Positions 58,630 through 64,000 of a stretch of 64,000 bases of DNA are shown here, piece after piece. The notes below the pieces were generated by a model. It made no database searches, was not told the DNA's origin, and saw nothing but the letters and a program-made list of their open reading frames with translations. The stretch lies in NCBI GenBank assembly GCA_026710655.1, contig JAPOQN010000030.1, positions 18,267 to 82,266 of the forward strand, read 5' to 3'. Each line of letters starts with the position of its first letter. Position 1 is the first letter of the stretch. A program made the translations under genes and the position numbers. The stretch is from Chloroflexota bacterium (GTDB taxonomy: Bacteria > Chloroflexota > Dehalococcoidia > Tepidiformales > Tepidiformaceae).

Positions 58630-59220
58630 ATGATCTCGAGCATCCTCCTGGCGGCGGGCATGTCCACACGCATGGGCGAGCCGAAAGCGCTCCTCGACTG
58701 GGGCGGCGAACCGCTCATCCGCTACCAGATCCGGCAGCTCCAGGAAGCGGGTGTGGACGAGGTGGTGGTCGTGCTCGGGTACCGCGCCGACGAGATCCAC
58801 CGCAAGCTGCACGGGCTGACCTACCGGAGCGTCCTGAACCCCGTCTACCAACTCGGACGGGCGGGTTCGCTGCGGGCGGGGGCGAAGGCGATCGACCGGG
58901 AGGCCTCGGCGGTGGTGCTGCTGAACGTTGACCAGCCGCGGCCCGCGGACCTGATCGGGGCCGTCATCGACGGACACACGGCGGCGGCGGCCGCGACCCG
59001 GCCCGTCCACGACGGCCACCACGGGCACCCGGTCGTCCTGGCGGGACGGCTGCGGGGCGAACTGATCGCGGCCACCGACGACCAGCAGGGACTGCGGGGG
59101 GTGCTCGCCGCGCATCCCGCCGACATCGTGGACGTGCCCAGCGACGAGCGCTGCCTGCTCGACCTGAACACGCCCGACGAATACGAGGCCGCGGTCGCCG
59201 CACTGGCCGGCGACTCCTAG
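58630..59220 (+). CDS. MobA/MocA-like nucleotidyltransferase
   Basis: A 196-residue NTP transferase. LLAAGMSTRMGEPKALLDWGGEPLIRYQI is the nucleotide-binding Rossmann-like start, NVDQPRPADLI holds the metal Asp and GHHGHPVVL is the MocA-type signature. Similar to molybdenum-cofactor cytidylyltransferases, but no molybdoenzyme genes are nearby. The ATG at 58630 follows GGGAG; the next gene is six bases away. Confidence 0.88.
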   Translation: MISSILLAAGMSTRMGEPKALLDWGGEPLIRYQIRQLQEAGVDEVVVVLGYRADEIHRKLHGLTYRSVLNPVYQLGRAGSLRAGAKAIDREASAVVLLNVDQPRPADLIGAVIDGHTAAAAATRPVHDGHHGHPVVLAGRLRGELIAATDDQQGLRGVLAAHPADIVDVPSDERCLLDLNTPDEYEAAVAALAGDS

Positions 59221-59226
59221 GGCACC

Positions 59227-59922
59227 GTGCCTTCCCGGCGCACGTTCGAGCCCGCCTACCGGGCGGTCATCTTCGACCTGGACGAAACGCTCATCGACAG
59301 CCGGCCGGCGTGGCGCTACACGCTGGAGGAGACGCTGATGAGCGTCGCCAACCGGCGCATCGACGCAGGACCGCTGGTGGACGAGTACCACCGCCGTCCG
59401 TGGCGCGACAGCCTCGCGATCGTGCTGGACGACCCGGAGGAGCAGCGGCGGGCGCTGGAGCTGTGCGAGCGGATTGAGGGGCGGAGCGCGATGAAGCGGC
59501 TGCTCGTGTTCGAGGGGACGGGGATGGCGCTGGACGAGGTGCGGGGGGCGCACATCGAGATCGGGGCGATCTCGCGGCTGCCCCACGCGGTCGCGCTGAA
59601 GCAGACGCAGGCGACGGGGGTGGATCGCTTCCTGACGGTGCTCTCGGCGACGCCGGACGGGGAGGGCTGGGACGCGGGGGCGCGCGCCTCGGAGTGCCTC
59701 TCGTACTTCGCGCGGGAGCCGGACACGTGCGTCTTTGTGGGGGCGGAGGGACGGGACGTGGAGGCGGCGCGGGGACTGGGGCTGGTGGCGGTGCGGGCGG
59801 GGTGGTCGGCGGGGGCGGGGGAGGCGGAGGGCGAGGGGCTGGCATCGCCGGCGGCAGCAGCGGCGGCGCTCCTGTTCGGCCTCGAAGCGGCCGGGCTATC
59901 GCGAGGGCCAAACGGCGGCTAG
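59227..59922 (+). CDS. HAD-superfamily hydrolase
   Basis: A 231-residue phosphatase-like protein. The nucleophile motif is VIFDLDETLIDSRPAW and FVGAEGRDVEAARGLGL is the third motif. Start is a GTG at 59227. C-terminal 30 residues are Gly/Ala/Glu-rich. Probably co-transcribed with the MocA-like gene. Substrate unknown. Confidence 0.85.
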   Translation: MPSRRTFEPAYRAVIFDLDETLIDSRPAWRYTLEETLMSVANRRIDAGPLVDEYHRRPWRDSLAIVLDDPEEQRRALELCERIEGRSAMKRLLVFEGTGMALDEVRGAHIEIGAISRLPHAVALKQTQATGVDRFLTVLSATPDGEGWDAGARASECLSYFAREPDTCVFVGAEGRDVEAARGLGLVAVRAGWSAGAGEAEGEGLASPAAAAAALLFGLEAAGLSRGPNGG

Positions 59923-59958
59923 GCTTCACTCACCTTCTCAACACAAACGGGGTTACAC

Positions 59959-60975
59959 GTGACTACCAGGATCGGCATCAACGGCTTCGGACGGATCGGC
60001 AGGCAGGTCTTCAAGGCGATCAGCGAGCGGCACGGCGACACGCTCGAGGTGGTCGCGATCAACGACCTGGTCGATACGGAGACGAACGCGAACCTGCTGA
60101 AGTACGACAGCAACTACGGTCCCTGGGACCGCGACGTGCGGGCGACGGAGGACGGCATCGCCGTCGACGGGCGGGTCGTGACAGTCTTCAGCGAGCGCGA
60201 TCCGGGGCAGATTCCCTGGGGGTCCGTGGGCGCGGAGATCGTGATCGAGTCGACGGGCTTCTTTACGGACGCGACGAAGGCGGCGGCGCACCGGCGCGAC
60301 AGCGTCAAGAAGGTTGTGATCAGCGCGCCGGCGAAGAACGAGGACCTGACGGTCGTGCTCGGCGTGAACGACGAGCGCTACGACCCGGGCAAGCACCACG
60401 TCATCTCGAACGCGAGCTGCACGACGAATGGCCTGGCGCCGGTGGTGAAGGTGCTGGTCGATAACTTCGGGCTGGTGAAGGGCCAGATGACGACGGTCCA
60501 CAGCTACACGAGCTCGCAGAAGATCCTCGACCAGGCCGGCGGGGGCGACCCGCGCGAGATGCGCTCGGGGCCGCTCAACATCGTGCCGACCTCGACAGGA
60601 GCGGCGCGGGCGCTGCGACTCGTGATTCCCGAGGTCGAGGGCAAGCTCGACGGGCTGGCCTACCGCGTGCCCACGCCGACCGTCTCGATTGTCGAGATCG
60701 TGGCGCTGACGGAGAAGGAGACCTCGAAGGAAGAGGTGAACGCGATCGTGGCGGAGACGGCGGGCGAGCAGATGAAGGGCATCCTCGGTATCACCAACGA
60801 CCCCGTGGTCTCGATGGACCTGAAGGGGGACGAGCGATCGAGCATCGTCGACGGGCGTTCGACGAACGTCGTCGGGGGGAACCTCGTGAAGGTCGCGGCC
60901 TGGTACGACAACGAGTGGGGCTACGCCTGCCGCCTGTCGGACCTGAGCGCGATGCTCGTGGAGCGCGGCCTCTAG
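59959..60975 (+). CDS. gap: glyceraldehyde-3-phosphate dehydrogenase, type I
   Basis: Glycolytic and gluconeogenic NAD(P)-dependent enzyme of 338 residues. The N-terminal INGFGRIGRQVF, catalytic Cys in SNASCTTNGLAPVVKVL, HSYTSSQK and the C-terminal WYDNEWGYACRLSDL are classic. GTG start at 59959 after GGGG; a TAGGCT -10-like hexamer lies at 59920. NAD rather than NADP use is suggested by NDLVDTETNANLLKYDS, but not certain. Confidence 0.96.
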   Translation: MTTRIGINGFGRIGRQVFKAISERHGDTLEVVAINDLVDTETNANLLKYDSNYGPWDRDVRATEDGIAVDGRVVTVFSERDPGQIPWGSVGAEIVIESTGFFTDATKAAAHRRDSVKKVVISAPAKNEDLTVVLGVNDERYDPGKHHVISNASCTTNGLAPVVKVLVDNFGLVKGQMTTVHSYTSSQKILDQAGGGDPREMRSGPLNIVPTSTGAARALRLVIPEVEGKLDGLAYRVPTPTVSIVEIVALTEKETSKEEVNAIVAETAGEQMKGILGITNDPVVSMDLKGDERSSIVDGRSTNVVGGNLVKVAAWYDNEWGYACRLSDLSAMLVERGL

Positions 60976-60992
60976 CGCCCGACTCGCTGGCG

Positions 60993-60998
60993 TACACT
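60993..60998 (+). promoter_or_regulatory. -10 box (TACACT) placed for leaderless ffh
   Basis: TACACT is followed by seven bases and the ATG at 61006. Confidence 0.5.
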
Positions 60999-61005
60999 CG
61001 AAGCC

Positions 61006-62331
61006 ATGTTCGAAGCGCTTACCGACAAGCTGCAGGGAGCGTTCCAGCGCTTCGGGAGCCGGGGCATCGTCACGGAGGAGGACCTCGACAAAGTCCTGCG
61101 TGACGTTCGGCTGGCGATGCTCGAAGCGGACGTGAACTTCCGCGTGGTGCGGCAGTTCACGTCGCGGGTGCGGGAGGAGGCGCTGGGGGCGGACGTGCTC
61201 CAGAGCCTCACGCCGGCGCAGCAGGTCATCGATATCGTCAACCGGGAGCTGACCGCCATCCTCGGGGGGGAGGCGGCGGACCTGGCGAGCGCCTCGCAGC
61301 CACCGGCGGTGATCCTGATGGTGGGGCTGCAGGGGTCGGGCAAGACGACGACGGCGGCGAAGCTGGCGGCGCGGCTGAAGAGCGACGGCAAGCGCCCCTA
61401 CCTCATCGCCTGCGACATCTACCGGCCGGCGGCGGTCGAGCAGCTGGTGACACTGGCAAAGAGCATCGACGTGCCCTGCTACGAGGAGGGCACAACGGCG
61501 AAGCCGGCCGACATCTCCGAGCGGGGGATGGCGCAGGCGCGGCGCACGGGGGCGACGCACGTGCTGGTCGACACGGCCGGCCGCCTGCACGTCGACGAAA
61601 CGATGATGGCGGAGGTGGCGGACCTGCGGCGGCAGCTCAAGCCGTCCGAGGTGCTGTTCGTGGCGGACGCGATGGCGGGGCAGGACGCGGTGACGGCGGC
61701 CAAGGAGTTCCACGAGCAGGTCGAGATCACGGGGGTGGTGCTGACGAAGCTGGACGGGGACGCGCGGGGTGGGGCGGCGCTCAGCATCCAGTCAGTGCTG
61801 GGGGTGCCGGTCAAGTTCATCGGGGTGGGGGAGGGCACGGACGCGCTCGAACCATTCCACCCGGACCGGCTGGCCGGGCGGATTCTCGGCATGGGCGACA
61901 TGCTCAGCCTGATCGACAAGGCGAAGGCGACGATGGGGGAGGCGGACACGGAGCGCTTCAACGAGAAGATGCGCCAGGGCTCCTTCGACCTGCAGGACTT
62001 CGTCGACCAGCTACGGCAGGTGCGAGAGATGGGGCCGCTGGGCCAGATCGTGCAGATGCTGCCGGGGTTCAACTCGATCAAGTCGCAGCTGAACGTGGAC
62101 TCGCTGGACGACTCGTACTTCGGGCACGCGGAGGCGATCGTGCTCTCGATGACGGCGTGGGAGCGGCGTCACCCGGACCGCATCGACGGGAAGCGGCGGC
62201 GGCGGATCGCGGCGGGGAGCGGGACGGTGCCCGCGGATGTGAACCGTCTGCTGAAGCAGTTCTTCGAGGCGCGCAAGCTGGCGAAGCAGATCAGCACGGG
62301 CCGGATGCCGGCCATTCCCGGTCTCGGCTAG
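61006..62331 (+). CDS. ffh: signal recognition particle protein Ffh
   Basis: SRP54 GTPase of 441 residues that targets membrane proteins together with 4.5S RNA. N domain, then G domain with GLQGSGKTTTAAKLAARL, DTAGRLHVDETMMAE, TKLDGDARGGAALS and the GEGTDALEPFHPDRLAGRILGMGD end, then a Met-rich M domain with the SRP-RNA helix region (ERRHPDRIDGKRRRRIAAGSGT). First gene of the ffh-rpsP-khpA-rimM group. Confidence 0.97.
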   Translation: MFEALTDKLQGAFQRFGSRGIVTEEDLDKVLRDVRLAMLEADVNFRVVRQFTSRVREEALGADVLQSLTPAQQVIDIVNRELTAILGGEAADLASASQPPAVILMVGLQGSGKTTTAAKLAARLKSDGKRPYLIACDIYRPAAVEQLVTLAKSIDVPCYEEGTTAKPADISERGMAQARRTGATHVLVDTAGRLHVDETMMAEVADLRRQLKPSEVLFVADAMAGQDAVTAAKEFHEQVEITGVVLTKLDGDARGGAALSIQSVLGVPVKFIGVGEGTDALEPFHPDRLAGRILGMGDMLSLIDKAKATMGEADTERFNEKMRQGSFDLQDFVDQLRQVREMGPLGQIVQMLPGFNSIKSQLNVDSLDDSYFGHAEAIVLSMTAWERRHPDRIDGKRRRRIAAGSGTVPADVNRLLKQFFEARKLAKQISTGRMPAIPGLG

Positions 62332-62355
62332 CGGGCGCGTAGTCGGGAGCTGGGG

Positions 62356-62361
62356 TAGCAT
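62356..62361 (+). promoter_or_regulatory. -10-like box (TAGCAT) upstream of rpsP
   Basis: TAGCAT lies 31 bases before the rpsP GTG; the intervening leader contains a GAGAGG ribosome site. No clear -35. Confidence 0.4.
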
Positions 62362-62392
62362 CGCCACCAGCGAAAACGAGAGGGATCGGCGA

Positions 62393-62788
62393 GTGCTGCG
62401 TATCCGGTTGCGACGTGTAGGGAAGAAGGGCCAGGCGTATTACCGCGTGGTGGTGGCGGACCAACGGTTTCCGCGAGACGGCAGATTCCTCGAGTCGCTG
62501 GGCGCCTACAACCCGCACATGGACCCGCCCACCTCTGACCTGAACCTTGAGCGCGCGCGCGAATGGATCGCCAAGGGGGCGCAGCCTTCGGAGGCGGCGG
62601 CGAAGGTTCTGCGACGGGCCGAGGCCCTCAATGGGGCACCCGCCGCGGAGGGCACTGCGGAAACGGAGGCGGCCGAGAGCACAGATGAGGCTCCGGCCGA
62701 GGCAGAGGCGCCCGCAGAGGCCGAAGCTGAAGCACCAGCCGGGGATGAGGCTGAGCCCGCCCTCGCGACCGAAGGTCCGGAGAGCTAA
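62393..62788 (+). CDS. rpsP: 30S ribosomal protein S16
   Basis: Small-subunit ribosomal protein, 131 residues from GTG 62393. The S16 core is LRIRLRRVGKKGQAYYRVVVADQRFPRDGRFLESLGAYNPHM. The usual length is about 80 to 90; here a 45-residue Ala/Glu-rich acidic tail follows, seen in several Actinobacteria and Chloroflexota. Confidence 0.96.
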   Translation: MLRIRLRRVGKKGQAYYRVVVADQRFPRDGRFLESLGAYNPHMDPPTSDLNLERAREWIAKGAQPSEAAAKVLRRAEALNGAPAAEGTAETEAAESTDEAPAEAEAPAEAEAEAPAGDEAEPALATEGPES

Positions 62789-62790
62789 CC

Positions 62791-63033
62791 ATGGCTTCAA
62801 TGATGGGGAACCTGATCGAGTACATCGCCAAGTCGCTGGTCGACGAGCCGGACGAGGTGCGCGTGACCGAGCACGACGACCACGGCCGCATCATCGTTCA
62901 CCTGGACGTGGCCGAGGATGACATCGGCCGGGTGATCGGCCGCGACGGGCGGATCGCGACGGCGATGCGCTCGCTGATCAAGGTGGCGGCCATCCGCGAG
63001 GATGAGCGCGTCGGCCTTGAGATCGGGGACTGA
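62791..63033 (+). CDS. khpA: KH-domain RNA-binding protein (KhpA)
   Basis: An 80-residue single-KH protein. IGRVIGRDGRIATAMRSLIKVAA contains the GxxG loop (G-R-D-G) that binds RNA. Conserved in this gene order between rpsP and rimM in most bacteria. Ends with TGA at 63031-63033, which overlaps the probable CTG start of rimM. Confidence 0.95.
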   Translation: MASMMGNLIEYIAKSLVDEPDEVRVTEHDDHGRIIVHLDVAEDDIGRVIGRDGRIATAMRSLIKVAAIREDERVGLEIGD

Positions 63034-63587
63034 CCGCGAGCGCGGCGCCCCCTCCCCCTCCCAGTCCCGGCGGTCCCCCTGAGCCTCGCGAAGGCTTCGT
63101 TGCGGTTGGTCGCGTGATGCGGCCGCACGGAAACACGGGCGAGCTGCGGGTGGCGCCCTTCAACCCCGAGCTTCCCAACCTGCAGGCGGACGGCGAGGTG
63201 TACCTGCTGGGTCGAAAGCACCGCATCGAGCGAGTGCGGTGGGACCGGGGGCGGGTGCTCGTGCGGCTGGAGGGGTTGGGGACACGGGGGGAGGTCGAGG
63301 ACACGCGGGGGGCGCTGCTGGAAGTGCCGGAGGACGAGCTGATGCTTGAGCTGGACGCCTATCTCGTCTCCGACATCGTGGGGCTGGAGGTTATCGGGGC
63401 GGACGGTCGCAGCCTGGGACACGTGAGCGAGGTGCTGAGCACGGGGGCGAACGACGTGTACGTCGTGGAGGGGCCATCGGGGGAGACGCTGGTACCAGCG
63501 ATCGCCTCGGTTGTGGAAGCGATCGATGTCGCTGAAGGGGTGCTTCATATCACGGATGCGTTATTACTTGGTGACGAATCGTCATAA
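63030..63587 (+). CDS. rimM: ribosome maturation factor RimM, probable CTG start
   Basis: 16S rRNA processing factor. The conserved N-terminal strand REGFVAVGRVMRPHGNTGELRV begins upstream of the first GTG (63114) and ATG (63117) codons, which lie in the middle of it. Between the preceding in-frame stop (63018) and that point the only NTG codon is CTG at 63030, which overlaps the khpA stop (CTGA). Starting there gives 185 residues with a Pro-rich N-terminal stretch. The barrel and PRC-like domains follow (ASVVEAIDVAEGVLHI). The CTG start is an inference. Confidence 0.88.
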   Translation: MTASAAPPPPPSPGGPPEPREGFVAVGRVMRPHGNTGELRVAPFNPELPNLQADGEVYLLGRKHRIERVRWDRGRVLVRLEGLGTRGEVEDTRGALLEVPEDELMLELDAYLVSDIVGLEVIGADGRSLGHVSEVLSTGANDVYVVEGPSGETLVPAIASVVEAIDVAEGVLHITDALLLGDESS

Positions 63588-63592
63588 AGCCG

Positions 63593-63621
63593 TTGAAAGG
63601 GGTCTTTACGCCCGCTAGACT
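63593..63621 (+). promoter_or_regulatory. sigma-70-type promoter after rimM
   Basis: TTGAAA (63593-63598) and TAGACT (63616-63621) are 17 bases apart, the best consensus promoter in the window. It lies six bases after the rimM stop and would drive the small gene at 63706 after a leader of about 78 bases. Confidence 0.7.
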
Positions 63622-63705
63622 CGGAAGCGTCGTTGAGGCAAGCGGCCAGCGGGCGGGGTGTTTCCGCGGGGTTGTGCGCCGAGACCCAGTCGAGGGGGAA
63701 TGGCG

Positions 63706-63876
63706 ATGGCGAAGGCCGAGACGCTTCAAGTAGTCGGTAGTTGTATCCACCACTGGATCCTGGACCCACCAAGAGGCGAGCTCACCTTCGGACGCTGCAA
63801 GAAGTGCGGCGAAGAGCGCCAGTTCACCGGCGAGACGAGCTACCGCATCGGGCGAGGCTCTTCCCGGCGCCGCTGA
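63706..63876 (+). CDS. small zinc-ribbon-like protein
   Basis: A 56-residue protein with ETLQVVGSCIHHWILDPPRGELTFGRCKKCGEERQFTGE. It has a single Cys, a His pair and a C-K-K-C pair that could bind one zinc. ATG 63706 has a GAGGGGGA ribosome site eight bases before it; ATG 63700 would overlap that site. Conserved small proteins with this C-x-H-H...C-x-x-C pattern occur in Chloroflexota; function unknown. trmD, the usual gene after rimM, is not here. Confidence 0.7.
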   Translation: MAKAETLQVVGSCIHHWILDPPRGELTFGRCKKCGEERQFTGETSYRIGRGSSRRR

Positions 63877-64000
63877 GGCGACCCCCCTTTCCCTGACCCC
63901 ACCAGTGACCAGCGGCTAGTGAATAGTGGCTCCCCGTGGTCCCCCAGCACCAAAAAACAAGCCACCAACAACCCGCCCCACTTTACCCCCCCCACGGCCC
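63877..64000. other. intergenic tail
   Basis: 124 bases with a copy of the GGCTAGTGAATAGTG repeat (63912-63926), otherwise C-rich sequence with no recognisable gene. Confidence 0.5.

Overview
The window is a 64 kb piece of a high-GC bacterial chromosome with dense, mostly operonic gene packing and frequent GTG starts. The gene mix (crotonyl-CoA carboxylase/reductase, several acyl-CoA dehydrogenases, tandem CaiB-type CoA transferases, hydantoinase A/B, a stand-alone 10-formyl-THF hydrolase-like protein, OGG1-like glycosylase, large class A PBP, proline/threonine-rich secreted proteins) fits an aerobic Chloroflexota lineage, perhaps Dehalococcoidia/SAR202-like. That assignment is inference; there is no rRNA here.

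Layout. 1-5.8 kb (minus): part of a complex I operon, nuoA-C-D-H-J-K-(small protein)-L, lacking nuoB, E, F, G and I. 5.8-7.8 kb: secreted lysyl-oxidase-like protein. 8.2-11.2 kb: ccr, an acyl-CoA dehydrogenase and a MaoC hydratase, consistent with the middle of the ethylmalonyl-CoA pathway. 11.2-19 kb: lone HicB, PcrA/UvrD helicase, zinc-ribbon membrane protein, OGG1-like glycosylase, DRTGG ATPase, TPP enzyme, ArgA-like acetyltransferase with a structured leader. 19-28 kb: formyl-THF hydrolase-like protein, class A PBP, gatCA, aminotransferase, small pyrophosphatase, acyl-CoA dehydrogenase. 28-35 kb: VapBC, FmdB-type zinc ribbon, PduO adenosyltransferase, a yhhQ-queF-nnrE operon, DUF402 protein, and a crotonase - peroxiredoxin - acyl-CoA dehydrogenase operon. 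35-47 kb: phosphotransferase, RHH/PIN toxin-antitoxin pair, uvrC, hyuAB, M28 peptidase and LysM lipoproteins, tandem CaiB genes. 47-50 kb: an accessory stretch with a G-rich tract, HNH protein and a DUF5343/TIGR02391 pair. 50-64 kb: peroxiredoxin, Zn alcohol dehydrogenase, repeat-rich secreted protein, an RluB-Cmk fusion, plsC, DUF512 radical-SAM protein, ferredoxin, HicAB, gap, ffh, rpsP, khpA, rimM.

The most striking observation is the peroxiredoxin at 33884-34345 (minus). An in-frame UGA sits at codon 45, exactly where AhpE-type peroxiredoxins carry their peroxidatic cysteine; the frame stays open and conserved on both sides, the total length is the AhpE length of 153 residues, and the protein has no cysteine. 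A strong hairpin follows the UGA. This is best read as a selenocysteine peroxiredoxin that ordinary gene calling would split or truncate.

Other system-level signals: about nine genes have a TANNNT -10 hexamer ending 6-8 nt before the start codon, the signature of leaderless mRNAs; rimM appears to start at a CTG overlapping the khpA stop; the hicAB module is flanked by 31-bp direct repeats; all iron-sulfur subunits are missing from the nuo locus; three complete toxin-antitoxin modules and one lone HicB lie in the window.
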